Source of the DNA: Rhodococcus koreensis
GTDB taxonomy: Bacteria; Actinomycetota; Actinomycetes; Mycobacteriales; Mycobacteriaceae
Direction of reading: 5' to 3'
DNA length: 64,000 bases
Assembly (NCBI RefSeq): GCF_900105905.1
Contig: NZ_FNSV01000005.1
Coordinates: forward strand, 2,976,001 to 3,040,000
The notes under the pieces were generated by a model that did no database searches, was not told where the DNA came from, and saw only the letters and a program-made list of their open reading frames with translations. Both the position numbers and the translations under genes were made by a program. Of the stretch, positions 17,555-27,200 are shown one piece after another (position 1 is the stretch's first letter; every line of letters starts with the position of its first letter).

Positions 17555-17827
17555 ATGCGAACCACGAGCCCGCTACCCCCAAGCGAAGACGTTCCCGCCG
17601 ACCGGGACCGGGCCTGGAAGCTGTCCACCGAACTGGTCGATTCCACCGCGCCCGTTCTGACCCCGCACCGTGACCCCGTCACAAGTCGGGAGACGCCGCA
17701 CACGCACCCCCTGGCACCGCCATTCAGTGCCCTCGGACGCGTCGAGGCCCCCATTGTTCACGCAACCGGAACAGCCGACGACCAGGCAGGCGACCCTGCC
17801 GGACAGCAAGCGAAAGAACGACCATGA
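17555..17827 (+). CDS. Small protein of unknown function upstream of the carrier
   Basis: A 90-residue hydrophilic, Pro/Thr-rich frame with no recognisable domain. It starts with ATG preceded by GAGAGGA at good spacing, and its stop overlaps the start of the MatC-like gene in ATGA. This arrangement suggests translation that feeds ribosomes into the carrier gene, whose own ribosome-binding site is weak. Composition is not typical of a folded enzyme, so it may be a leader peptide rather than a functional protein. Confidence 0.4.
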   Translation: MRTTSPLPPSEDVPADRDRAWKLSTELVDSTAPVLTPHRDPVTSRETPHTHPLAPPFSALGRVEAPIVHATGTADDQAGDPAGQQAKERP

Positions 17828-19209
17828 CCTCCATCGAAATACTCCCCCTGATCGCCTTGGTCGCGATGTTCGTGATCGCCACCATCTTCCCCATCAACAT
17901 CGGCATCCTGGGCTTCATCGGAGCCTTCCTCGTCGGCGCCTTCGCCCTCGGTTACGACGACAAGGAAATCCTCGCCGCATTCCCGAGTTCGATCGTGCTG
18001 ACGATCATCGGCGTCACCTACTTCTTCGGCATGGCCAAGAGGAACGGCACCATCGACCTCCTCGTCAACGCCTGCATCCGCGCAGTCGGCGGCCGGACGG
18101 TGATCGTTCCCTGGGTGTTCTTCTTCTCCGCCTCCGTGCTGACGGCACTGGGCACCTTCAGCCCCGCAGCGGTCGCGCTGATCTCGCCCGCGGCGATGTC
18201 CTTCGCCGCGCGCACCCGGATGAGTCCGCTCGTGATGGGCATCATGACGATCAACGGCGCCCACGCCGGCGCGTTCTCGCCGATCTCGGTCTCCGGTGTC
18301 CTCGTCACCGACATCGTCAACTCCAGCGGCCTGACCATCGCACCCTGGACGCTGTTCTTCGCCAGCTACGGCATCAACCTCCTGCTGTCGGTGCTGACCG
18401 TGGTCGGCTACTCGGTCCTCGCCCGAGTCCGCGACCTCGAGTACACCGCCACCGGGACCAGCGACGAAACCGGCAGCGGTACACCGCGTCCCACCACCGT
18501 TGGGGCACCGGATCGGACGCCGACCACCGGCGGTACAGGCGCGTCGGGCGGGACGCAGGTACTCACTCGCGGGCAGACGGCGACCAGCGTCGTGCCCGAC
18601 GCACACCCCGTGACCCGGGTCCAGAAGCTCACCCTGTTCCTCATCGCCACCGTGCTCGTACTCGTGCTGGTGCTGCATCTGCCGATCAGCTTCGTCGCCA
18701 TCGCCGCCGGCGCGGTCCTCGCCTTCACCGATCTGTCGAAGCAGAACGAAGCCATCGCCGGCATCAGCTGGTCCACCGTCCTACTCGTCGCCGGCATGGT
18801 CACCTACATTTCGATCATGGAGGAAATGGGCACCATCGACCACCTCGCCGAAATGGCCATCACCGTCGGCGCACCACTGCTGGTCGCGTTCGTCCTGTGC
18901 TACGTCATCGGCGTCACGTCCGCGTTCGCATCCTCGACCGCACTGCTCACCGCGATCATCCCGCTCGCCCTGCCCCTGCTGCAGACCGGCGCACTCCCCG
19001 TCGTCGGAGTCGTCGCGGCGCTGGCGATCTCGGCGACCGTCGTCGACGTGTCCCCGTTCTCCACGAACGGCGCCCTCGTCCTCGCCAACGCACAGAACAT
19101 CGAACGCCCCGCGTTCTACCGCCAGCTTCTCCTCAACGCAGGCATCGTCGTCGCAGTCGCACCTGCACTGTGCTGGTTCATCCTGGTAGCCGCCCCTGCA
19201 CTGTTCTGA
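17824..19209 (+). CDS. MatC-like dicarboxylate carrier (SLC13/ion-transporter superfamily)
   Basis: The 461-residue membrane protein starts with the MatC N-terminal pattern MTSIEILPLIALVAMFVIAT and has about ten to twelve hydrophobic segments in two halves, split by a hydrophilic Thr/Gly-rich loop (about residues 200-260). The repeat motifs FSPAAVALISPAAM and VDVSPFSTNGAL fit the two hairpin substrate-binding regions of this superfamily. MatC relatives import malonate or other dicarboxylates, in keeping with the neighbouring CoA transferase, lyases and PrpF-like isomerase. A strong terminator follows. Confidence 0.83.
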   Translation: MTSIEILPLIALVAMFVIATIFPINIGILGFIGAFLVGAFALGYDDKEILAAFPSSIVLTIIGVTYFFGMAKRNGTIDLLVNACIRAVGGRTVIVPWVFFFSASVLTALGTFSPAAVALISPAAMSFAARTRMSPLVMGIMTINGAHAGAFSPISVSGVLVTDIVNSSGLTIAPWTLFFASYGINLLLSVLTVVGYSVLARVRDLEYTATGTSDETGSGTPRPTTVGAPDRTPTTGGTGASGGTQVLTRGQTATSVVPDAHPVTRVQKLTLFLIATVLVLVLVLHLPISFVAIAAGAVLAFTDLSKQNEAIAGISWSTVLLVAGMVTYISIMEEMGTIDHLAEMAITVGAPLLVAFVLCYVIGVTSAFASSTALLTAIIPLALPLLQTGALPVVGVVAALAISATVVDVSPFSTNGALVLANAQNIERPAFYRQLLLNAGIVVAVAPALCWFILVAAPALF

Positions 19210-19226
19210 GCACGCCAGACAAGGGC

Positions 19227-19260
19227 CGCGACCGCCACCTCATCCGAGGTGGCGGTCGCG
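19227..19260 (+). terminator. Intrinsic terminator after the MatC-like gene
   Basis: A perfect 15-base-pair inverted repeat (left arm 19227-19241, loop ATCC, right arm 19246-19260) begins 18 bases after the carrier stop codon. There is no long T-run, as is common in high-GC actinobacteria. It may also limit transcription from the convergent TetR gene. Confidence 0.8.
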
Positions 19261-19392
19261 CTCGTAGCACCCGCGTGCCGGCGGCCACCTCTGCAGCCCC
19301 GGTCACCGGCCTGTCGGACTGAATGGTGCTGTACACACTTCAGCCACATCCTCGCCGGTGGGTCCAGGTACTGACCGGCTCCCGAGCACTCC

Positions 19393-20037
19393 CTACCCCT
19401 GCGTGCACAGGGCGGCGATGATCGTTCGCGTCATCCAGTCCGAGTATCGGTCGAGTGTCCATCCCCGTTCCAGGACGAGTCGCTCGTAAGTGTCTATCGC
19501 GAGGTAGTTCCACAGCACGTCGCGTACCTCGTCGAGTTCGATGCCGGCACGAAGTTGGCCTGTCCCCGCGAGGTGGCCTCCGATCATCGTCATCGCGGTC
19601 AATCCCTCCTCGCTCAGTTGCCGCCAGACCGGGATGAGCGAGTCGTCCACGTGCCGTCCGTCGCGAATGAGAATTTGCACCTTGGCCGACCGTTGCTGCC
19701 GCCGCGCCACTGCGTGGATGAACATCTCGATCTTGCGGCGCACGTCCGGCTCTTCGAGCATCGCCCGCTGCTCCGGGCGGTCGGCGACCGACACCGGCTC
19801 GTCGTCACCGGCGATCACGAAATCGAACACCGCCTTCGCCAGGGCCGCCTTGCTACCGAAACTCTTGTACAGGCCCTTCACCGAGACACCGCCCCGATCG
19901 GCGACCGCCGCGAGTGTCGTGGCCCGGAAGCCGTCGCGCTCGAACAACTCCTTCGCAGCCACGACCACGGCACGCCGTCTCGCGCGCGCCCGCTCCTGCC
20001 TGCCGGACACGTCGTAGCGCCTCTTGACTTCGACCAT
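19393..20037 (-). CDS. TetR-family transcriptional regulator
   Basis: The 214-residue protein has an N-terminal TetR domain (AAKELFERDGFRATTLAAVA, GGVSVKGLYKSFGSK, about residues 25-75) and a helical C-terminal domain. The ATG is preceded by GGAG at five bases. It is divergent from the hemerythrin-domain gene and convergent with the MatC-like gene. Its target may be its own promoter or the hemerythrin gene. Confidence 0.85.
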   Translation of the reverse strand: MVEVKRRYDVSGRQERARARRRAVVVAAKELFERDGFRATTLAAVADRGGVSVKGLYKSFGSKAALAKAVFDFVIAGDDEPVSVADRPEQRAMLEEPDVRRKIEMFIHAVARRQQRSAKVQILIRDGRHVDDSLIPVWRQLSEEGLTAMTMIGGHLAGTGQLRAGIELDEVRDVLWNYLAIDTYERLVLERGWTLDRYSDWMTRTIIAALCTQG

Positions 20038-20062
20038 CGCCGCTCCGGTAATTTAAGTACAA

Positions 20063-20086
20063 CCTGATTGAACCCAATGTATCAGG
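20063..20086. promoter_or_regulatory. Candidate TetR operator
   Basis: Inverted arms CCTGAT and ATCAGG are separated by twelve bases, 25 bases upstream of the TetR start. A second, off-centre palindrome (ATTG-AACC-CAAT, 20067-20078) lies within it. Position suggests autoregulation. Confidence 0.4.
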
Positions 20087-20276
20087 GCTGATGCCACAGC
20101 ACCGCAGTCGCAACCGGGTGCACAGCAGGCGGCCGAATCGGGACGGATATGCGACATACCTGTCGGCCGAATCGAGAGAGTGCGTCCAGCCCTGTCGAAA
20201 CCGCGTAAGTCGTTGGTCGGCAAAACGATGCGGTACAACGTGATCGCGCGGTGCGGACGAGGGGAGGGAAAGGGAC

Positions 20277-21053
20277 ATGGAAAACCTGCATGAGCCCGCC
20301 GATACACGAAGCATGGGGATCGTCCACAGCGCTCTGCGCCGTGACTTGGAACGAACCCGATTGGTGCTCGCGTCTCCGCCGTATCCGGACGGCAGACGTC
20401 GTCGAGCGCTCGCAGGGCACGTCGTGTGGATGATGCACGTCCTGCACATGCACCACACCGCCGAGGACGCCGGACTCTGGCCACTGATCCGGGCCAGGAA
20501 TCCGTCTGCGAGTGGCCTGCTCGACCAGATGGATGCCGACCACCAGCGGATCGCCCCAGCCATCACCACCGTCGAGGAGGCCGCACGAGCCTACCGTCAC
20601 AGTGAGTGCGCACGTGAACGGTTGCGCAATGCGATCGCTGGACTCAACGACGTCTTGTTGCCGCACCTGCAGCGTGAAGAATTTGAGATGATGCCGGTCG
20701 TCGGCGCTACCATCACCACCGCCGAGTACCTCGCCGTCGAGAACGAGTACTTCGTCAAACCAAAGAGTTTCACCGAGCTGGGCGCCGAGGGACCCTGGAT
20801 CATCGATGGGGCTTGCCCCGACGACCGCGACGTGATCTTGCATGTGATTCCTGCGGTCCCACGCTTCGTACTTCTGCACACCTTCGGCCGGAGCTACCGC
20901 CGTAAGGCCACCCTATTGTGGGAGGACGGGCCGGCGGCTGCTGTACCGCCGCTGAAAGCCTCCGTGAGGGACGCGGGCATCCCACCAGCCGAGCCCACCA
21001 CGAGACGGAACCAGGCGGATCGGTATCCACAGATTGGACCTGCGCCAATGTGA
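20277..21053 (+). CDS. Hemerythrin HHE-domain protein
   Basis: The 258-residue protein holds a hemerythrin-like four-helix bundle (about residues 15-145) with spaced His/Glu residues for a di-iron site: HVVWMMHVLHMHHTAED, MDADHQRI and LLPHLQREEFEMMP. The C-terminal 100 residues are basic and not assigned. Actinobacterial relatives have been linked to redox or nitric-oxide responses, but the role here is unknown. A strong ribosome-binding site (GGGAGGGAAAGGG) precedes the ATG. Confidence 0.8.
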   Translation: MENLHEPADTRSMGIVHSALRRDLERTRLVLASPPYPDGRRRRALAGHVVWMMHVLHMHHTAEDAGLWPLIRARNPSASGLLDQMDADHQRIAPAITTVEEAARAYRHSECARERLRNAIAGLNDVLLPHLQREEFEMMPVVGATITTAEYLAVENEYFVKPKSFTELGAEGPWIIDGACPDDRDVILHVIPAVPRFVLLHTFGRSYRRKATLLWEDGPAAAVPPLKASVRDAGIPPAEPTTRRNQADRYPQIGPAPM

Positions 21054-21242
21054 AGCTGGGCCTACCTACCGATGGAGCCGGGACTTAGGGTTGACATGAA
21101 ACAACCATGCGGTCTGTAAATCCGAGGAGGGCGCGGTGACCTGTCGTGGTGGTGCTCGTATGACTTGTTGCGGTGACCGGCGCAGACCGAAGTGGTTCCT
21201 CCGTCATCGTTGATGCCCCAGGTCGAGAAATTGAGATAACCC

Positions 21243-23849
21243 ATGTCCGAGAACGACCCGCTGGCAACCCAGCGTGATCCCGTTTCGGGGTTCACGGCCG
21301 ACTTGGTTGCAGACGGGTTCACAGATGCAATCGAGATCGGACGGGGTGGCTTCGGCATCGTGTATCAGTGCCGGCAGCCTTCTCTGGACCGCACGGTCGC
21401 GATCAAGGTGTTCACCGCCGACGTAGATCCGGACGACCGCGAGAGGTTTATCCGCGAACAGCATGCGATGGGCAAACTGTCGGGCCACCCGAACATCGTC
21501 GACATCTATCAGGTCGGGGCTACCCGGAGCGGCCGACCCTACATCGTGATGCAGTACCACCCCGGCGGTTCGGTAGAGGAGAGAATCCAGCAGGCCGGCC
21601 CGTTCGAGTGGGGTGATGCGATGGGCCTCGGGATCAAGCTGGCCGGTGCACTCGAGGCTGCACACCGGAACGGAATACTCCACCGCGACGTCAAGCCCGC
21701 AAACATCCTGCTCACCGACTACGAAGAACCACAGTTGACCGACTTCGGTATCGCGCGCATCGCCGGATGCTTCGAGACGTCCACCGGCACGGTCACGGGT
21801 TCGCCCGCATTCACAGCCCCGGAGCTACTCGAGGGTGAGCCGTCCACACCGTCATCGGACGTCTACGGACTGGGCGCGACGTTGTTCTGCGCAATCACAG
21901 GTCACGCCGCTTTCGAACGCCGGAGCGGCGAGCAGTTGATTGCCCAGTTCCTGAGAATCACCACGCAGCCGATTCCAGACATTCGTGTGGCGGGTATTCC
22001 GCCGAAGATGTGCGCTGCCATCGAACGGGCCATGGCCACCAGTCCCGTCGATCGTCCCGACACTGCCGCTGAGTTCGGGGCCGAACTCCAAGAGATTCAG
22101 CGTGGGTGCGGGCTCAACGTCGACAAGATGATCGTGCCCGGCACAACTGCTACTCCTTCGCCCGCAGGTGAGGTCCTTCGACGGGCGACGCCCTCGGGCG
22201 ACACGCGGTGCCGTCGCGCGGTCGACGACCTGGAACGCGGTCGAGCAGCCTACCGAGCACAGGTGTGGGACGAGGCGTATTCGCGGCTCAGCCGCGCAGA
22301 CGAAACGGCGGCCTTGGATCCGGACGATCTCGAGGCCCTCGCCGAGGCCGCCCACCTCACCGGCCGGCCAGAGAGCAGCGTCGAGGCACGGAGCCGGATC
22401 TACACCTACCGGGTGGACAACGGTGACGACCCCGGCGCCGCCATGTGCGCGATCCGAATCCACCTGGTGTCGATGCTGCACGGCGACATATCCCCGGCCA
22501 TGGGATGGCTCTCCCGTGCACAACGGCTGCTGCAACGGGAGCCGGAGTGCGCGGTGCACGGCTATCTGTCCCTAGCTCAGGCCGAGGGTGCGTTCCATAC
22601 CGGCAACCCGGACAGTTCACTCGAGCTGGCGCGCCGCGCAACGACAATCGGCACACAGTTCACCGATCCCGATCTGGTCAACGTCGGCCTGCACCAGGCA
22701 GGTCGCGCCCTCGTCGCGCTCGGTGACATCTCAGGAGGCACCGCACTACTGGACGAGGCCATGATCGCCGTGGCCGGCCACGAGGTGAAACCAGTGAGCT
22801 CCTGGTGGATCTACTGCAGCTCGATCAACACCGCCGAATACATGTCGGACTTCGGCCGCGCCAGCACGTGGACATCCGCATTCGAGAAATGGCTGGGAAC
22901 CCAGCACGGTGCCACGGCCGTCTCCGGCTCGTGCCGGATGCACCGATCCCGGATCCTGCGCCTGCACGGATCCTGGGCCGACGCCGAACACGAAGCACGG
23001 CAGGCCTGCGCGGAGCAGAACGGAACCGTCGCCATGGATGCGGGCCAGGCCTGGTACCAGATCGGCGAGATCCGGCGGTTGGTCGGTGACCTCACCGCAG
23101 CGGAGGAAGCGTTCGGGCACGCCGGCGCCTACGGCTGGGATGTGCAGCCCGGCATGGCACTGCTGCGAGCCGCGCAGGGCCGCACCGACGCAGCCGCCGC
23201 CGGTCTCGCCCGTGCATTGGTCGAACATCCCTCGGACCGCCTCGCGAGGGCGAAACTCCTCCCCGCACAAGCAGAGATCGCGATCTCTGCGGGCGACCTC
23301 GACCGCGCACGCGCCACCGCGGAGGAACTTGCCGCCCTGGCGGACGGCGCCCCGCCAGCCGTCCGCGCCGCAGCAGAACAGGTTGTCGGTGCCGTCCGCC
23401 TCGCCGACGGCGACCCAGCGGGTGCTCTACCCGAGTTGCGCGGCGCCGTGCAGATCTGGGCGGACCTCGACATGCCCTACGAGGCCGCACGCAGCCACCG
23501 GCTGATCGGACTCGCGTGCGGTGCAATCGGCGACGAGGACACTGCACGACTCGAATGGGACGCCTGTCGTGCGGTGTTCGACCGCCTCGGTGCGATGCCG
23601 GATCTTCAGCGCACCGACGAACTGCTCGGGTCGGCGCCACCACCGGCACAACTCCCCGACGGTCTCAGCGCGCGAGAGGTCGAGGTGCTACGACTAGTCG
23701 CGTCCGGAATGACTAATCAAGATGTGGCAGAACACCTGTCGCTGAGCAAGAAGACCGTCGCACGGCACTTGAGCAACATCTTCGCCAAGATCGGCGTCAC
23801 CTCACGCGCCGCCGCGACCGCCTACGCATACCAACACGGCCTGAACTAA
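21243..23849 (+). CDS. Serine/threonine protein kinase fused to LuxR-type DNA-binding domain
   Basis: An 868-residue protein with three parts. Residues about 25-290 are a eukaryotic-type kinase: GRGGFGIVY glycine loop, AIKVF lysine, HRDVKPANIL catalytic loop, TDFGIA and SPAFTAPE activation segment, all intact. Residues about 330-800 form a helical, TPR-like sensor region as in MalT/PknK-type regulators. Residues about 805-868 are a LuxR helix-turn-helix (LSAREVEVLRLVASGMTNQD, KKTVARHLSNIF). No membrane segment is seen. It probably phosphorylates itself or partners and controls transcription, the nearest candidate being the giant secreted protein 387 bases downstream. Confidence 0.87.
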   Translation: MSENDPLATQRDPVSGFTADLVADGFTDAIEIGRGGFGIVYQCRQPSLDRTVAIKVFTADVDPDDRERFIREQHAMGKLSGHPNIVDIYQVGATRSGRPYIVMQYHPGGSVEERIQQAGPFEWGDAMGLGIKLAGALEAAHRNGILHRDVKPANILLTDYEEPQLTDFGIARIAGCFETSTGTVTGSPAFTAPELLEGEPSTPSSDVYGLGATLFCAITGHAAFERRSGEQLIAQFLRITTQPIPDIRVAGIPPKMCAAIERAMATSPVDRPDTAAEFGAELQEIQRGCGLNVDKMIVPGTTATPSPAGEVLRRATPSGDTRCRRAVDDLERGRAAYRAQVWDEAYSRLSRADETAALDPDDLEALAEAAHLTGRPESSVEARSRIYTYRVDNGDDPGAAMCAIRIHLVSMLHGDISPAMGWLSRAQRLLQREPECAVHGYLSLAQAEGAFHTGNPDSSLELARRATTIGTQFTDPDLVNVGLHQAGRALVALGDISGGTALLDEAMIAVAGHEVKPVSSWWIYCSSINTAEYMSDFGRASTWTSAFEKWLGTQHGATAVSGSCRMHRSRILRLHGSWADAEHEARQACAEQNGTVAMDAGQAWYQIGEIRRLVGDLTAAEEAFGHAGAYGWDVQPGMALLRAAQGRTDAAAAGLARALVEHPSDRLARAKLLPAQAEIAISAGDLDRARATAEELAALADGAPPAVRAAAEQVVGAVRLADGDPAGALPELRGAVQIWADLDMPYEAARSHRLIGLACGAIGDEDTARLEWDACRAVFDRLGAMPDLQRTDELLGSAPPPAQLPDGLSAREVEVLRLVASGMTNQDVAEHLSLSKKTVARHLSNIFAKIGVTSRAAATAYAYQHGLN

Positions 23850-24236
23850 CCCAGTCGCGATTCATGTTCGTGCCGGAAGCAGACCGGTACTTCCTGTTGT
23901 CCGGACGGCACTCCATGTCCGATGCCTGATCGAGCGCGCCAATGGGTCGAAATGCCCATCGGGGCGGATTCGCGCGACACCGAATACAGCGAACGCCCGA
24001 TGCGGTGGTGGCGACGCACGAACTAGCCTCAAACCAGTTGCCTGACAGCGAGGCAACGATGACGGACAAGGGCACCACGATGGCCGACCTCGACTTCGCG
24101 CCACGAGACATTCTCATCACGAGTCGCGCCGGAATGCGCGCAGGCAAGACGTCAGTTCCGGGGCGATGAGCCGGCCCAGCCCCGGGATGGTGCGTCCGGA
24201 CTGGCAGTTCGAAGCGTCCTCATGGAGGAGGAACTC
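23850..24236. other. Intergenic region before the giant propeller gene
   Basis: No convincing gene. A 75-codon frame (23942-24169) lacks family signals and a good ribosome-binding site. The region is long enough for a regulated promoter and 5' leader of the gene at 24237; no clear palindrome or riboswitch was recognised. Confidence 0.35.
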
Positions 24237-27200
24237 ATGAATAACGACAAGCACCTCCAGCACCTCGGCGAGCTGGCGGTGGCAGTGGGCATCGGGCTTG
24301 CGGTCGGAGCGCCGGCCGGCATGGCGGTGGCAGCACCGTCCGTCGGCGACTCGTCCACGTCGTCCAGTTCCGACTCATCCGACCGGACATCGTCCGACCG
24401 GACATCGTCCGACCAGGGATCCACTGACCGATCCACTGACCGATCCACGGACAGGACCTCGTCGGACCGGACGTCATCCGGTACATCGGGTACCGACTCG
24501 GACTCGTCGAGCGACAGATCCGGATCGTCGACGACCGGCGATTCGAACACGGATTCACAATCCACGTCCGGCACGGATTCACAATCCACGTCCAGCACGG
24601 ATTCGCAATCCACCTCCGGCACCGACACCCAATCCACTACGGGCACCGAATCCACGTCCTCGGACAACGACGTGAACGGGTCCGACGTGACGACTCCCGA
24701 CCCCGCCACGGCACCCGACCCCACGGCACCCGACAGTTCGTCAACTGTGAGCCGCGGTGGCGTACCGGATTCGGGCACGGCAGCAGACGAGCCCGGTGCC
24801 GCGACAGCGCCGGCAGGCAGGCCTGCGGAACGAGCAGTCACCGAGCGATCGGATTCGCCGGCGTCCTCGACATCCTCGCAGGGTGACGACCGCGCACCTG
24901 CGGGCGACGCCGGTGTGCCGAACCTGTCGACAGCACCGGCAACGGATGGATCCGGCGCGGCCCTCGATGCGGCCACCGCGGTCGAGGCACCGGCAGTGCG
25001 CGAACTCGTCCCGGACTTGCCGGCAGCAGTTCCGGCAGCGATTCCGGAAGCAGTGCCGGCGACGGCTCCCGCGATCACCACGATCGACGGGACGGCAGCC
25101 CTGACGCGCGCGGTGCCCGTCACCCGTGCCGATGCGCCGCAGATCGGGACGCAGGCATTGGCCCCGTCTCTCCCCGCCCCGGCGGTGGAAGTTGCATCCA
25201 GCGTCGTGTCGAAGGTGCTCGGCGCCCTCGGGCTACGTCCGTTCCTGTCGAATGACCCACAGGTACCGATCGAGTCGCCGACGTTCTGGGCGCTGGCCGC
25301 GGCATGGTGCCGTCGACAGGAGAAGGCAGTCATCACCGACGCGAGCCGAGCGCTGGCTGCCGCCCCCGTCACGACCAGCGAGCCGATCGAATCGTTCGCC
25401 GGAGCACGAACATCCTCCGTCATGACCAGCGAGCCGATCGGATCGTTCGCCGCCGCCGCGAGCACCACATCCACCGCCGCACTCTCTGCATCCACTGCCG
25501 GGCCGACCGTCGATGTCGGTGTGCCCGACCGTGGCACCGGTGCGGTGCTCGGCTCGATCACTGCGTCGGGAAGCCAACTCGGTTACACCGTCACCACACC
25601 GCCGAGCCGCGGCACGGTCACCGTCGACACGACCGGCGGTTTCGCCTACACCCCCACCCAGGTAGAGCGCCAACGGGCCGCGCTGAACCCGGACGCCGAT
25701 TACGACTCGTTCACCGTCACCGTGACCTCCGGGCAGTCCAGCACCCCGGTGACTGTGCAGGTGCCGGTGTCGGCGGCACGGATGCAGCTCGCGCAGTCCA
25801 CCACTGTCGGGTCCAACCCATCGGGTGCGGTGTTCGCCGGCACCAGAACCTATGTGGCAAACCAGGGTTCGAAGAGCGTCTCCGTGCTCGACGCAAACAA
25901 CGCCGTCGTCGGCTCGGTGACCGTCGGCACCTCGCCGACCGGCGTCGCGGCCAACCCGGCCGGCACCCGGGTGTATGTCACCAACAGCGGCAGCGGCAAC
26001 GTCTCGGTGATCAACACGTCTACCAACACGGTCGTCGCCACCGTCAAGACCGGCACCACACCCAGCGCCGTCGCCGTCAACCCCGCCGGCACGCGCGCGT
26101 ACGTCACCAACAGCGGCAGCGGCACCGTCTCGGTGATCAACACGTCTACCAACACGGTCGTCGCCACCGTCAAGACCGGCACCACGCCCAACGCCGTCGC
26201 CGTCAACCCCGCCGGCACCCGCGCGTACGTCACCAACCGCAGCAGCAACACCGTCTCGGTGATCGACACCGCCACCAACACGGTCGTCGCCACCGTCAAG
26301 ACCGGCACCACGCCCAACGCCGTCGCCGTCAACCCCGCCGGCACCCGCGCGTACGTCACCAACCGCGCCAACAACACCGTCTCGGTCATCGACACCGCCA
26401 CCAACACCGTCGTCGCCACCGTCGCCGTCGGTTCCCAGCCGACCGCCGTGCGCGTCACCCCCGACGGAAGCGCAGCCTATGTCGTCTCCAATCCGGACAC
26501 ACTGACCGTCGTCGACACGCGCACCAACACCGTCGTGTCCACCCTCTCCCTCGACTCGCCCGCCGAGTCCGGCGACCACTCCATCGCGCTCAGTGCCGAC
26601 GGTTCCCGGATGCTCGTCACCGATGCGGCCGACGGGCGGGTCCGAGCCCTGACGCTCACCTACGTGAACTCCGCGCCCACAGCGACCTGGACGGCCGGCA
26701 CACCTCGGGCGTCCGACGGCGCGGTCGTCGTCACCCTCGTCGACCCCAGAGACCCGGACGGCGACCCGGTGACCTTCACGAACACCGCGCCCGGGTCCGG
26801 ATCGGTCCTCTCCGACGGCGTGACCTTCACCTACATCCCGACCGCCGCCGCACGCGACCTCGCCCTGCAAACACCGATTGAAGACGCCGACCACTTCACC
26901 ATCGCCCTCACAGACGGCCACGCCGTGACGAACATCCCTGTCACCGTTTCCGTTTCGCCGACCCCCCTCCAGGTCGTCTTCGACGTCGAGTCGACGGAGA
27001 TCACGGTGGGGTACCCGACCGACGCGGCCGTCGTCGACGACCGGCTCTACGTCGTCAGCGAGGACGGCTACGTGCGGGTCATCGACGCAGATGGGACCGT
27101 CGGGACGCCGATCGCGGTCGACTGGGCGTCGTCGAATATCGCGGCAGCCCCGGACGTGGACCGGGTGTACGTCAACAGCCCCTATACCGGCACCATCTCG

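Noticed and set aside
23942..24169. A 75-codon frame in the leader region of the propeller gene
   Set aside because: Basic, low-information composition and no good ribosome-binding site.
25974..26477. Possible CRISPR array
   Set aside because: The repeats are 126 bases, have no spacers and lie in a protein-coding frame. No array of short repeats with unique spacers was seen anywhere in the window.
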